IMG/VR virus record: IMGVR_UViG_3300020420_000021
Location: 1 to 51,048 of that record
Strand: one strand, 5' to 3'
Source: a virus
DNA length: 51,048 nucleotides
Shown here: positions 38,484-47,454 of the stretch, piece after piece
How the letters are laid out: each line of letters starts with the position of its first letter
Numbering within the stretch: position 1 is the stretch's first letter
Made by a program: the position numbers and the translations under genes
The notes under the pieces: model-generated
Told to the model about the DNA's origin: nothing
The model's database searches: none
Seen by the model: only the letters and a program-made list of their open reading frames with translations

Positions 38484-38716
38484 TTGATTTTCAAGACAAA
38501 GTATTAAATGCGATTGTTCAACAAGCAGACGCAATGATTTCAAAACATAAAATTAATGTTGAAGTATTAACAAAGAACGCAAGTGGTGTCGCAGAACACC
38601 CTGACTTAATGAAGACAGTGGAAGACGAGTTAGCTCAAATAGCACACTGGACTGATATTAAGGACGTTGCAATCAATAATTTTGATTTTCATTCTAAAAA
38701 GAATCTTGTAGAATAG
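38480..38716 (+). CDS. Conserved hypothetical protein, 78 residues
   Basis: It starts in an ATGA overlap with the lysozyme gene. The product looks helical (FQDKVLNAIVQQADAMISKH, HPDLMKTVEDELAQIAHWTD). No family or membrane segment was recognised. It ends 24 nt before the DNA polymerase start. Confidence 0.6.
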   Translation: MIDFQDKVLNAIVQQADAMISKHKINVEVLTKNASGVAEHPDLMKTVEDELAQIAHWTDIKDVAINNFDFHSKKNLVE

Positions 38717-38728
38717 TCTAGTCTGTAG

Positions 38729-38734
38729 TATAAT
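38729..38734 (+). promoter_or_regulatory. Sigma70-type -10 box TATAAT, 6 nt before ATG of gp43
   Basis: TATAAT ends exactly 6 nt before ATG 38741; TTGTAG at 38706-38711 is a weak -35 at 17-bp spacing. Predicted leaderless. In T4, gp43 represses its own mRNA at a leader hairpin over the ribosome binding site; such a leader would be absent here. Confidence 0.75.
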
Positions 38735-38740
38735 TATATT

Positions 38741-41239
38741 ATGGATTTCTATACTAATGTAGCAAGAACACGTGACAAAATTTTAGTAGTAGGATATCAA
38801 GGTAACAAGAAGGTAAAACTTCAAGTTGCCTATCGTCCGAATCACTACGTCAAATCAAAGAAAGGTCAAACCGCTTATAGGTCTTTAGACGGACAACCAC
38901 TTGAGGTTGTCAATCTAAATTCTATGGGTGGTGCACGTAAGTTCAGAGAACAATATGAACAGGTTGAAGGATTTGATATCCACGGATATGACCGTTACGT
39001 CTACACATACATTGCAGATAAGTTCCAAGGAACTATAGAACCTAATCCCAAACTCATTCGTGTCGCTTCACTTGATATTGAGTGTGAATGTGAAGAGGGT
39101 TTTCCTGACCCTATGGAAGCGAAAGAAAAAGTCAACGCAATCACAATCAAACCATTCGGTAAAAACTCAGTTACATTTGGAATCGGCCCATGGGACGCAC
39201 CTGCTAATGTAGACTATGTTGATTGTCAAGACGAAGCATTCCTATTGGAAGAGTTTATTAAGTATTGGGACAAACAATCTTTTGATATCATTACAGGTTG
39301 GAATGTAAACTCATTTGATATTACATATCTTTGTAATCGTATTGATAGATTATTTGGTGACGGATACCACAAAAAACTTTCGCCTTGGAGAATGTCAGAC
39401 GTAAGAGAATTTACACAGTATGGTTATCAAAAGAATCAAGTCTATAACTTATATGGTGTCAATGTTCTTGACTATCTTGAACTATACAAAAAGAATACAT
39501 TTATCAAACAAGAGAGTTATAAACTTGACCATATAGCACAAGTAGAACTTGGTAAAGGTAAACTTGACTATTCTGAATACGGTTCTCTTCACACATTATA
39601 CAGAACTAACTATCCGTTGTTCCTAGAATATAATGTGCGTGACGTAGAACTGATTGAAGAACTAGAAGACAAACTAGGATTCATTGAACTGATTCAATCC
39701 ATGGCTTATACTGCTAAATGTAATTATGCAGATACATTTGGAATGGTAAAGTATTGGGAAACAATTATTTACAACTTCCTAAAAGAACAGGGAATCCAAA
39801 CACCACCACAGAAATTACGTGGACAAGATAAGACTAATAAGATTGAAGGTGCATATGTCAAAGAACCACTTGTCGGTGGACATGACTGGGTTGTATCATT
39901 TGACTTGAACTCACTCTATCCGCATATTATTATGCAATATAATATCTCGCCTGAAAAAATGATTAAAGGTAAGGTTGACGTTTCTGTTCCAAAACTATTA
40001 GACGGTAAAACTAAAATTACAGGTGACTATGCTGTAACACCAAACGGTGCACAATTCAAAAAAGATAAACAGGGTTTTCTTCCTGAACTTATGGAACAAT
40101 TCTATGACGAAAGAAAGTTGTGGAAGAAGAAAATGATTGAGTATCAAATTGAAAGTGAATCTTGTAAAGACAGGGCAAGAAAACGTGAACTAAACACACT
40201 AATCAAACGTGCGTATAACAACCAACAAGTTCGTAAGATTGCATTGAACAGTGCTTATGGTGCTCTTGCTAATCAATGGTTCGCATTCTTTTCAGTTGAC
40301 CTCGCAGAAGCGATTACAACTTCGGGTCAATTAATTATTCAATGGGGTGAGAAAATAATTAATGATTGGTTAAACCAAGTCCTCAAAACAGAAGGTAAGG
40401 ACTACGTGATTGCTATTGATACAGATTCGTTATACATTACACTGGACGATTTAGTTCAACAAGTATTTCCCGAAGACACACCGAAGGCGAAAATTATTGA
40501 CTTCATTAATACTATTTCAGAAGATACTATCGAACCTGTTCTTGCAAAAGGATATGAACAACTTGCACACAATACAAATGCATTCCAACAGAAAATGCAA
40601 ATGGGACGTGAGGTGATTGCAGACAGAGGTATTTGGACTGCTAAGAAAAGATATATCTTGAATGTGCATGATAACGAAGGAGTCAGACTCGCAGAACCTA
40701 AACTTAAAATGATGGGGATTGAAACTGCAAAGTCTTCAACACCACAATGGGTCAGAGGTAAACTTACAGACGCATTTAATGTTGTCATGAATGGAACAGA
40801 ACAAGACTTATGGGAATTCGTAGAAACTGCCCGTAGAGACTTTAGGACGCTACCGCCTGAGGAAGTTGCATTCCCTAGAGGTTGTCGTGGACTCAGACAG
40901 TATTCAGATAGAACAATGATTTATAGTAAAGGAACACCCATACACGTAAGAGGTGCTTTACTTTACAACAAACTCTTGCAGGATAAAAATCTTGACATGA
41001 GGTATGAGTTAATCAAGGAAGCAGAACAATTACATTTCTCTTACTTGACCACACCCAATCCTATCAATGAGAATGTGATATCTTTCATACAGTCATTACC
41101 AAAAGAATTTGATTTACATAGATTTATTGACCATGATAAACAATTTGATAAAGCATTTGTTGAACCATTGAAAGCAGTGATTGGATTAATTGGTTGGAAC
41201 CCTGAACCAGTCGCAAGTCTTGATAGTTTCTTTTCGTAA
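38741..41239 (+). CDS. 43: Family B DNA polymerase gp43
   Basis: This is the replicative polymerase with 3'-5' exonuclease (832 residues; T4 gp43 898). Exo I is LDIECE (Asp112), motif A SFDLNSLYPHIIMQYNISPE (Asp388), motif B KIALNSAYGALANQW and motif C IDTDSLY (Asp560, Asp562). The C-terminal end LDSFFS is a plausible clamp-binding peptide like the T4 polymerase tail. All catalytic carboxylates are present. The start coincides with the predicted +1, with no Shine-Dalgarno sequence. Confidence 0.97.
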   Translation: MDFYTNVARTRDKILVVGYQGNKKVKLQVAYRPNHYVKSKKGQTAYRSLDGQPLEVVNLNSMGGARKFREQYEQVEGFDIHGYDRYVYTYIADKFQGTIEPNPKLIRVASLDIECECEEGFPDPMEAKEKVNAITIKPFGKNSVTFGIGPWDAPANVDYVDCQDEAFLLEEFIKYWDKQSFDIITGWNVNSFDITYLCNRIDRLFGDGYHKKLSPWRMSDVREFTQYGYQKNQVYNLYGVNVLDYLELYKKNTFIKQESYKLDHIAQVELGKGKLDYSEYGSLHTLYRTNYPLFLEYNVRDVELIEELEDKLGFIELIQSMAYTAKCNYADTFGMVKYWETIIYNFLKEQGIQTPPQKLRGQDKTNKIEGAYVKEPLVGGHDWVVSFDLNSLYPHIIMQYNISPEKMIKGKVDVSVPKLLDGKTKITGDYAVTPNGAQFKKDKQGFLPELMEQFYDERKLWKKKMIEYQIESESCKDRARKRELNTLIKRAYNNQQVRKIALNSAYGALANQWFAFFSVDLAEAITTSGQLIIQWGEKIINDWLNQVLKTEGKDYVIAIDTDSLYITLDDLVQQVFPEDTPKAKIIDFINTISEDTIEPVLAKGYEQLAHNTNAFQQKMQMGREVIADRGIWTAKKRYILNVHDNEGVRLAEPKLKMMGIETAKSSTPQWVRGKLTDAFNVVMNGTEQDLWEFVETARRDFRTLPPEEVAFPRGCRGLRQYSDRTMIYSKGTPIHVRGALLYNKLLQDKNLDMRYELIKEAEQLHFSYLTTPNPINENVISFIQSLPKEFDLHRFIDHDKQFDKAFVEPLKAVIGLIGWNPEPVASLDSFFS

Positions 41240-41254
41240 TCAACAGCGCCCTTT

Positions 41255-41262
41255 CATAAATA
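41255..41262 (+). promoter_or_regulatory. Late promoter octamer CATAAATA in a hairpin
   Basis: CATAAATA lies in the loop of CCCTTT (41249-41254)/AAAGGG (41262-41267) and ends 7 nt before ATG 41270. The hairpin could act as a terminator for gp43 or affect promoter opening. Confidence 0.5.
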
Positions 41263-41269
41263 AAGGGTT

Positions 41270-41731
41270 ATGTATGAATATAGAGCAAAAATTTTAAAAG
41301 TCATAGATGGAGACACAGTAGATGTTGATATCGACCTAGGTTTTGGCGTAGTCTTAACAGACGAAAGAGTCAGAATGATGGGCATCGATACACCTGAAAG
41401 CCGAACAAGAGATAAAGTTGAAAAAACTTTTGGTAAAGCTTCAAAGGCACGTTTAATTGAAATTTTGGGAGAAGATACTATATTACAGACTCAGATAAAT
41501 AAAGACGGTGAAGATATGAAAGGAAAATTTGGAAGAATCTTAGGAGACTTTCAAATAGAAGTTGACGGTGAAACTAAACTAGCAACACAAATGTTAGTTG
41601 AAGAGGGACATGCAGTTCCTTATTTTGGTGGTTCTAAAGACGATATAAAAGAACAACATATGGTAAATAGAAAAAGATTAATTGATGAAGAAGTCGTAAT
41701 CATGAGTTATGATATGGCGGGAGTCGAGTAA
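41270..41731 (+). CDS. Thermonuclease-like (SNase) nuclease
   Basis: This 153-residue protein is a staphylococcal-nuclease-type enzyme: VIDGDTVDVDIDLGFG, RVRMMGIDTPES with catalytic Arg/Asp, FGKASKARLIEIL and KGKFGRILGD match the family motifs. No signal peptide, so it acts inside the cell, perhaps in host DNA breakdown or DNA repair. The late-type promoter is 7 nt before ATG. It shares one base with the next gene. Confidence 0.9.
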   Translation: MYEYRAKILKVIDGDTVDVDIDLGFGVVLTDERVRMMGIDTPESRTRDKVEKTFGKASKARLIEILGEDTILQTQINKDGEDMKGKFGRILGDFQIEVDGETKLATQMLVEEGHAVPYFGGSKDDIKEQHMVNRKRLIDEEVVIMSYDMAGVE

Positions 41732-41922
41732 TGTTGATAGAATGGATGGACGTAATATACGTATGCTTAATAGGAATTATTTTTGCATTTATTCTTCACA
41801 TTGAAACCGAACTTCACACGATTAAAACAATGATTGAAGAAACAATCAAATATCGTGACGAATCCTCAAAACTTAAAAACGGTAACGGTCACAGCAAATC
41901 TAAATCTGAAAAACCCTCTTGA
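41731..41922 (+). CDS. Small membrane protein, 63 residues
   Basis: It starts in TAATG at the nuclease stop. It has one transmembrane helix (VIYVCLIGIIFAFILHIETE) and a hydrophilic Lys/Ser-rich tail (LKNGNGHSKSKSEKPS). No family was recognised. Confidence 0.65.
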   Translation: MLIEWMDVIYVCLIGIIFAFILHIETELHTIKTMIEETIKYRDESSKLKNGNGHSKSKSEKPS

Positions 41923-41941
41923 GGGAAACCATTATACGTAG

Positions 41942-41947
41942 TATAAT
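41942..41947 (+). promoter_or_regulatory. Sigma70-type promoter of uvsX with leader
   Basis: TATAAT at 41942-41947 with TTGAGG (41919-41924) at 17-bp spacing. +1 would be about 41954, giving an 18-nt leader with TGGAG before ATG 41972. Unlike gp43 and uvsY, uvsX has a normal leader. Confidence 0.72.
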
Positions 41948-41971
41948 GTATATACATTATGGAGAAGTGTT

Positions 41972-43030
41972 ATGTCATTTATTAAAGACTTAGTTAAATC
42001 GTCAGGGAATGAATACGCAAGTATTGTTTCTGACGGTGTAGCTGCGGGCGATGTAGACCAATTCGTTGATACGGGTTCGTATATATTTAACGCATTATTA
42101 AGTGGTTCACTAAACGGTGGACTACCTATGAACAAAATCACTGCACTTGCAGGTGAGTCTGCCACAGGTAAGACTTTCTTTGCATTGGGTATGGTCAAAC
42201 AATTCTTGGAAGACCACCCTGAAGCTGCTGTGATTTACTTTGAATCAGAATCAGCATTGACAAAAGATATGATTGAAGAACGAGGAATCGATTCTAATCG
42301 TATTGTTATTGTTCCTGTTGTGACGGTTCAAGAATTTAGAAACCAATCCCTTAGCATACTTGATAAGTATCTTGAGACTGATGAATCAGAACGTCCACCA
42401 ATGATGTTTTGTTTAGATTCTCTTGGTATGTTATCAACTACTAAAGAGATTGAAGATACTGCAGAAGGAAAAGAGACAAAAGATATGACTCGTGCCCAAA
42501 TTACTAAGGGTGCATTTAGAGTCTTGACTTTGAAACTTGGACGTGCAAAAGTGCCAATGATTGTTACTAATCACACTTATGACGTTATCGGTTCCATGTT
42601 CCCACAAAAAGAAATGGGTGGTGGAAGTGGTCTGAAATATGCAGCTTCTTCAATTATTTTCTTATCTAAAAGAAAAGAGAAAGACGGGACAGAAATCGTT
42701 GGTAATATCATTCATTGTAAGAATGCTAAATCAAGATTGACTGTAGAGAACAGAATGGTAGATGTCAGACTTACATATGATAAAGGTCTTGATAGATACT
42801 ATGGTCTGTTAGACCTTGCTCTTGCCTTTGACGTATTCAAGAAACAAGGAACGAGAGTTCTTTTACCAACAGGTAAAACAGAATATGGTAAGACAATCAA
42901 TAATAACCCCGAAAAATACTTCACCGAAGAAGTAATGGCGGATTTAGAAGTAGTAGTTAATGAGTATTTTAAGTATGGAAAATCAACAAGCGAGACTGGA
43001 ACAGACGATTCTCAAGAATCTAGTTCATAA
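41972..43030 (+). CDS. uvsX: Recombinase UvsX
   Basis: This is the RecA-like strand exchange protein (352 residues; T4 UvsX 391). Walker A is GESATGKT (residues 61-68), Walker [12 protein letters not shown], and [20 protein letters not shown] with [11 protein letters not shown] corresponds to the DNA-binding L2 region. ISxxF-type acidic C-terminus ([14 protein letters not shown]) is present. It overlaps the helicase gene by 56 nt or more. UvsY is at 8506. Confidence 0.96.
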   Translation: MSFIKDLVKSSGNEYASIVSDGVAAGDVDQFVDTGSYIFNALLSGSLNGGLPMNKITALAGESATGKTFFALGMVKQFLEDHPEAAVIYFESESALTKDMIEERGIDSNRIVIVPVVTVQEFRNQSLSILDKYLETDESERPPMMFCLDSLGMLSTTKEIEDTAEGKETKDMTRAQITKGAFRVLTLKLGRAKVPMIVTNHTYDVIGSMFPQKEMGGGSGLKYAASSIIFLSKRKEKDGTEIVGNIIHCKNAKSRLTVENRMVDVRLTYDKGLDRYYGLLDLALAFDVFKKQGTRVLLPTGKTEYGKTINNNPEKYFTEEVMADLEVVVNEYFKYGKSTSETGTDDSQESSS

Positions 43031-44366
43031 CGAAACATTTAGTAGAAAAGTTCTCCCTTATATCAAGGGTTCATATTTTACTGAGTTAGACGAAAGGACT
43101 GTATTTTCAGAAATATCTGATTACTTCCTAAAGTTCAACCAGCCCCCTACAACTGAAGCACTTCTCATAAACCTAGAGAATAATGAAGATTTATCTGATA
43201 ATATTCTTGGTTCAGCACAATCAGTTGTAGCGGGGTTCGGTTCTTTTCATGAAGATACTCCTGTAGAATGGTTGACAGAAGAAACTGAAAAGTGGTGTCA
43301 AGACAGGGCAATCTATCTTGCACTTATGGATAGTATTGAAGTTGTAGACAAAAAGTCTCAAAGGTCTACAGGTGAGATTCCTGAGTTATTGAAGGACGCT
43401 CTATCAGTTACGTTTGACGCAAATGTAGGTCATAACGTATTAGAAGACGCAGACGCAAGATTTGATTTCTATACTACAGAAGAAGAGAAGATACCATTTG
43501 ATTTAGAATACTTCAACAAAGTAACCAAGGGTGGTTTACCAAACAAGACTTTGAATATTTGTCTTGCAGGAACTGGTGTTGGTAAATCATTATTCATGTG
43601 TCATTGTGCTTCTGCTCATTTACTTATGGGTAAGAATGTATTGTATATCACCATGGAAATGTCAGAAGAAAGAATCGCAGAAAGAATTGATTCAAACATT
43701 ATGAATGTGCCAATCAAAGAATTACCTGACATGTCTAAATCAATGTATGGTAAAAAGATTGAGAAACTAAAAGACAAAACAAAAGGTAGAGTATTCATTA
43801 AAGAATATCCTACAGCAGCTGCTCATGTCGGACACTTTAGACATTTACTGCAAGAACTAGAACTTAAGAAAGATTTTAAACCCGATATAATTTATATCGA
43901 TTATCTAAACATATGCGGGTCATTACGTATCAGACCAGGCGCTGGTGCAAACTCTTACACATTAGTCAAGAGTATTGCTGAAGAAATGCGTGGTCTTGCG
44001 GTTGAATATGACGTGCCTATTATGAGTGCAACACAAACTACAAGAAGTGGTTTTGGTTCTACTGATATTGGTTTGGAAGATACTTCTGAATCCTTTGGAC
44101 TGCCTGCAACTGCAGACTTTATGTTCGCACTGATTACGTCCGAAGAACTAGAAGAGTTAGACCAAATGGTGGTCAAACAATTGAAAAACAGATACAACGA
44201 CCCTACAGTATTCAAAAGATTTGTAGTGGGTGTTGATAGAAGTCGTATGAAATTCTATGACTGTGAACAAGAAGCACAGGAAGAACTCGTTGATAGTGCA
44301 ATTGCACAGGAAGACGATACGCCTGTAATGGACAGAAATGAAAAATTCAAGGACTTCAAAATATAA
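42975..44366 (+). CDS. 41: Replicative DNA helicase gp41
   Basis: This hexameric 5'-3' helicase has 463 residues (T4 gp41 475). Walker [11 protein letters not shown] lies near residue 199, Walker [13 protein letters not shown] and the arginine-finger region [20 protein letters not shown] follow. ATG 42975 ([10 protein letters not shown]) is used; an ATG at 42960 would add five residues. Either way it starts inside uvsX, an overlap of 56-71 nt, so it is translated in coupling with the recombinase. Confidence 0.95.
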   Translation: MENQQARLEQTILKNLVHNETFSRKVLPYIKGSYFTELDERTVFSEISDYFLKFNQPPTTEALLINLENNEDLSDNILGSAQSVVAGFGSFHEDTPVEWLTEETEKWCQDRAIYLALMDSIEVVDKKSQRSTGEIPELLKDALSVTFDANVGHNVLEDADARFDFYTTEEEKIPFDLEYFNKVTKGGLPNKTLNICLAGTGVGKSLFMCHCASAHLLMGKNVLYITMEMSEERIAERIDSNIMNVPIKELPDMSKSMYGKKIEKLKDKTKGRVFIKEYPTAAAHVGHFRHLLQELELKKDFKPDIIYIDYLNICGSLRIRPGAGANSYTLVKSIAEEMRGLAVEYDVPIMSATQTTRSGFGSTDIGLEDTSESFGLPATADFMFALITSEELEELDQMVVKQLKNRYNDPTVFKRFVVGVDRSRMKFYDCEQEAQEELVDSAIAQEDDTPVMDRNEKFKDFKI

Positions 44367-44371
44367 AAATA

Positions 44372-44379
44372 CCTAAATA
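44372..44379 (+). promoter_or_regulatory. Late promoter octamer CCTAAATA
   Basis: CCTAAATA lies 5 nt after the gp41 stop; +1 near 44385 gives a 16-nt leader before ATG 44401. Confidence 0.62.
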
Positions 44380-44400
44380 GTAAGACAGAATGGTATTATA

Positions 44401-44577
44401 ATGACTAAGAATTTGAAATCGCAAGAAGTTATAAATTTAATTCAACAAAAAGTAGTATTAAAGAAAGAACTAAGAATTGCAAGAAAAGAAAAAGACACTG
44501 GTGAGGTGCAACGCCTTAATGGTGCTATATCTGTTATAGAATCAGAACTATCTTCGACACCACTTCAAAAATCATAA
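44401..44577 (+). CDS. Small coiled-coil protein, 58 residues
   Basis: A short ORF with helical, charged product (SQEVINLIQQKVVLKKELRI, LNGAISVIESELSS), likely a coiled coil. It has a late promoter just upstream and another overlapping its stop. No clear ribosome binding site was seen. No family was recognised, but its isolation between two late promoters supports it as a gene. Confidence 0.6.
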   Translation: MTKNLKSQEVINLIQQKVVLKKELRIARKEKDTGEVQRLNGAISVIESELSSTPLQKS

Positions 44578-44580
44578 ATA
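44573..44580 (+). promoter_or_regulatory. Late promoter octamer CATAAATA
   Basis: CATAAATA overlaps the preceding stop; +1 near 44586 gives a 31-nt leader with AAGGTGG before ATG 44617. Confidence 0.6.
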
Positions 44581-44616
44581 GTAGACAAACACTTCAAAAG
44601 GTGGTAGCCTACTATT

Positions 44617-45819
44617 ATGGCAGTTAAAAATTTACATTTAGAACATTTAGAAGACGAGATTATCAATAATGGTATTGATGGCGGACGTTCTGCTATCTAT
44701 TTTCTAATAGAACTACGTAAAATGCTCAAGGGTTCTAGTAACTCTAGAGTTAATATGACAGTAAAATGGGACGGTGCACCTGCTATTTGGGCAGGCCCAC
44801 ACCCTGTGACAGGAGACTTCTTTGTTGCGAAGAAATCTTTATTCAATAAAACTCCTTTATTCTATACTTCCGAAAAAGAAATCAAAGACGCACCTGAACT
44901 CTCAGGCGATTTACAATCAAAATTTTTAGATTCATATAGATACCTTTCAAAAATAGGAATGGATAAAATTCTTCAAGGTGATTTAATGTTCACTAACGAT
45001 AAAGGTTCTACTAAATTTGAAGACGGTAAGTATATTACATTTCAACCTAATACAATTCTGTATGCAGTCAAAGAAGATTCAGACTTAGGTAAAAGAATTG
45101 CAAAAGCAAAACTCGGAATTGTATTTCACACAACATACAGTGGTTCTACCATAGAAGATTTAGGTGCCTCTTTTGGTGCAAATATAAATGGTTTGAAACA
45201 AGGTGACTGTTGGATAGATGACGCAACATATAAAGACGTTAGTGGAACAGGTTCAATGACTGCTAAAGAAGCAATGGGTCTATCAAAAGTTTTACAAGAA
45301 ACAGGAAAAAACTTTCATGGTATTAAGAAAGGAGACCTAGTTAAGTTTCAAAAAGTTATGGATACTATGAATGCAAAAGGAGCTGCTGGTGCAACATATA
45401 AAACATATACTAATTCACTTATACGTTCAGGTAAATTTAAACCTAACGCACAAGAATACATAAATTATGTTGGAACATACTGGGAAGAAAAGGTAATTGC
45501 AAAAGTAAAACAAGAAAAAACAAAAGAAATTAAAAGAGAGATTGGTCAAGATTTAATTAAAGAACTAAACGGAATAAGAAAAATGATTGATAATCTCACG
45601 TCTTTTCAAGCAAATTTAGTTCAAGGTAAAATGATTATCATTAGTGCTCTTAATAGAATCAAAGGAATAGGAACATTTAAGAAAACAGAAAAGGGTTTTG
45701 AAGTAGTAAACCCCGAAGGTTACGTAGCAATTGACAAAGAAGGTGGTGCAGTCAAACTTGTAGACCGTATGGAGTTTGCGTATAATAACTTTACTGCACA
45801 AAAGAATTGGGATAAATAA
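44617..45819 (+). CDS. DUF6267-like protein with ligase-type KxDG motif
   Basis: This 400-residue protein has MTVKWDGAPAIWAG (Lys50-Gly53), resembling motif I (KxDG) of covalent nucleotidyltransferases such as ATP-dependent ligases; further possible motif segments are ILQGDLMFT, NTILYAVKED and GIVFHTTYSG, with KKGDLVKFQK later. The C-terminal third is helical. Marine phages carry homologues labelled DUF6267. RNA or DNA ligase activity is possible but not shown. A late promoter and neighbours suggest late expression. Confidence 0.6.
   Translation: MAVKNLHLEHLEDEIINNGIDGGRSAIYFLIELRKMLKGSSNSRVNMTVKWDGAPAIWAGPHPVTGDFFVAKKSLFNKTPLFYTSEKEIKDAPELSGDLQSKFLDSYRYLSKIGMDKILQGDLMFTNDKGSTKFEDGKYITFQPNTILYAVKEDSDLGKRIAKAKLGIVFHTTYSGSTIEDLGASFGANINGLKQGDCWIDDATYKDVSGTGSMTAKEAMGLSKVLQETGKNFHGIKKGDLVKFQKVMDTMNAKGAAGATYKTYTNSLIRSGKFKPNAQEYINYVGTYWEEKVIAKVKQEKTKEIKREIGQDLIKELNGIRKMIDNLTSFQANLVQGKMIIISALNRIKGIGTFKKTEKGFEVVNPEGYVAIDKEGGAVKLVDRMEFAYNNFTAQKNWDK
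45811..45818 (+). promoter_or_regulatory. Late promoter octamer GATAAATA, 5 nt before ATG
   Basis: GATAAATA overlaps the end of the preceding gene and ends 5 nt before ATG 45824, deciding the start over an in-frame ATG at 45776. Confidence 0.7.
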
Positions 45820-45823
45820 AGAT

Positions 45824-46180
45824 ATGAATTACGAACAAATTATAGAAGAAGCAGAATACCAAGGTAAAAAGGTTAAATTAAATGACCCAATCAGACTTCC
45901 TACAGGTAGTAAAAAGAAGTTTAGAGTATATGTTAAAAACGACAAAGATAATATTGTTAAAGTTGAGTTTGGTGACCCAAATATGGAAATCAAACGTGAC
46001 GACCCTAAACGATTAAAAGCATATCGTTCTAGAATGAACTGCGATACAGACCCAGGCCCAAAATGGAAAGCAAACTATTGGTCTTGTTGGCAGTGGAGAG
46101 CAAACGCACCAGTTGATAACGATTATAAACCAGTATCATTTGGTCAATTTATGGACGAAGGTTTCAATGAAGACGTTTAG
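45824..46180 (+). CDS. Putative virion-associated protein with conserved Trp/Cys motif
   Basis: This 118-residue protein begins MNYEQIIEEAEYQGKKVKLN; IIEEA resembles a gp21-type (L/I)xE|A processing site. The middle has LPTGSKKKFRVYVKNDKDNI, and the C-terminal RLKAYRSRMNCDTDPGPKWK with ANYWSCWQWR is a motif I remember from many phage structural or prohead-associated proteins. Late leaderless promoter fits. Overlaps the next gene by 14 nt. Confidence 0.65.
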   Translation: MNYEQIIEEAEYQGKKVKLNDPIRLPTGSKKKFRVYVKNDKDNIVKVEFGDPNMEIKRDDPKRLKAYRSRMNCDTDPGPKWKANYWSCWQWRANAPVDNDYKPVSFGQFMDEGFNEDV

Positions 46181-47450
46181 AAATTTCAATGAAGCAAAAG
46201 AAAAAGGTGCTACCTTTACTTTCGGACGTTTCAATCCACCAACAACTGGTCACGCAAAACTGGTCAGTAAGTTAGAACAATCTTCTAAGGGTGGATACGT
46301 GCCTTTAATTTATACTTCACATTCCAGTGACCCTAAAAAGAATCCACTCAGTTATAAACAAAAGATTTCTTATCTTAAAAAGTTTTTTAAAGTTGGTATT
46401 ATTGACACACCTGCAAGAACTATATTTGAAATAGTAGTAGACTTACACAACAAAGGATTTACAGACGTGCGTATGGTTGTAGGTTCTGATAGAGTTAAAG
46501 AGTTTGATATGCTTATCAAAAAGTATAACGGACAGAAAGGAAGACACGGATTCTATAAATTTAATTCAATACAAATTATATCTGCTGGTGAACGTGACCC
46601 TGACGCAGATGATGTATCAGGAATGAGTGCAAGTAAAATGAGAGCACTTGCTTCAGAAGGAGACTTTGAAGCATTCGCACAAGGTGTTCCTAGTAAAAAT
46701 AAAAGAGCTGCACAGTCATTATATAAAGACGTTAGAACTGGTATGGGTATTAAAGAAGAACACATACCATGGTATATCAAAGAAGATTTAATTAAAGAAG
46801 GTGTTTATGACCAAGGAATATTTAAAGCAGTATTTCTCATGGGTGGGCCAGGTTCAGGTAAATCTACAGTCGTAGACAGATTAGCACTTAAACCACTAGG
46901 TCTTAAACTTGTAAACACAGACAAGGCTTTTGAAGTTGGATTGAAAAAAGCAGGAATGTCTCTTGACTTACGTGGTGCAGACTTTGATAAAGTTGACCCG
47001 ATTCGTGCGAAAGCAAAGAAGATTACAGGTCTGAATCTAGATGCATACATTGACGGAAGACTAGGTCTTATCTTTGATACTACAGCTGCTAAATCTTCTA
47101 AGATTGCAAACTATAAAAAGATGTTAGACAAACTAGGATATGATTACAAAATGATATTTGTAAATGCAAACTTAGAAAATGCACAAAAAAGAAATGACAT
47201 GAGAGCAAGAAAACTTCCACCTGAAATTGTAAAAGGTGACTGGGATAATGCACAAAAAAATGCAAATATTTTTAGAAAAATGTTCGGTAAAGATTTCGTA
47301 GAAGTTTCAAATGACGATGACGTTAAATCTTTAGAAAAGAAAACAGACCAATTGTATAGTAAATTACTGTCATGGACAAGTAAATTTCCTGGCAATAAAA
47401 TGGCAACCCGCTGGAGAGAACAAGAACTTCTTATGAAGAAGTCTAAATAG
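46167..47450 (+). CDS. Nucleotidyltransferase-P-loop kinase fusion, NMNAT/NadR-like layout
   Basis: This 427-residue protein joins an adenylyl/cytidylyltransferase domain (FGRFNPPTTGH at residues 19-29, the HxGH-type motif; SGMSASKMRALA as the ISxxxR motif) to a C-terminal P-loop kinase (Walker A GGPGSGKSTVV near residue 226, LVNTDKAFEVG, then RARKLPPE). The two-domain layout recalls NadR (NMN adenylyltransferase plus ribosylnicotinamide kinase), though the kinase half looks more like zeta-toxin/ATP-kinases. The N-terminus MKTFRNFNEAKEKG resembles T4 internal-protein capsid-targeting sequences, so it might be packaged. NAD salvage is an inference. ATG 46167 starts inside the previous gene. 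Confidence 0.75.
   Translation: MKTFRNFNEAKEKGATFTFGRFNPPTTGHAKLVSKLEQSSKGGYVPLIYTSHSSDPKKNPLSYKQKISYLKKFFKVGIIDTPARTIFEIVVDLHNKGFTDVRMVVGSDRVKEFDMLIKKYNGQKGRHGFYKFNSIQIISAGERDPDADDVSGMSASKMRALASEGDFEAFAQGVPSKNKRAAQSLYKDVRTGMGIKEEHIPWYIKEDLIKEGVYDQGIFKAVFLMGGPGSGKSTVVDRLALKPLGLKLVNTDKAFEVGLKKAGMSLDLRGADFDKVDPIRAKAKKITGLNLDAYIDGRLGLIFDTTAAKSSKIANYKKMLDKLGYDYKMIFVNANLENAQKRNDMRARKLPPEIVKGDWDNAQKNANIFRKMFGKDFVEVSNDDDVKSLEKKTDQLYSKLLSWTSKFPGNKMATRWREQELLMKKSK
47442..47449 (+). promoter_or_regulatory. Late promoter octamer TCTAAATA, 5 nt before ATG
   Basis: TCTAAATA overlaps the end of the preceding gene and ends exactly 5 nt before ATG 47455. Confidence 0.7.
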
Positions 47451-47454
47451 TAAT

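Noticed and set aside
41911-41930. Terminator before uvsX
   Set aside because: CCCT-CTTG-AGGG is only a 4-bp stem without a T-tract, and it overlaps the probable -35 region of the uvsX promoter.
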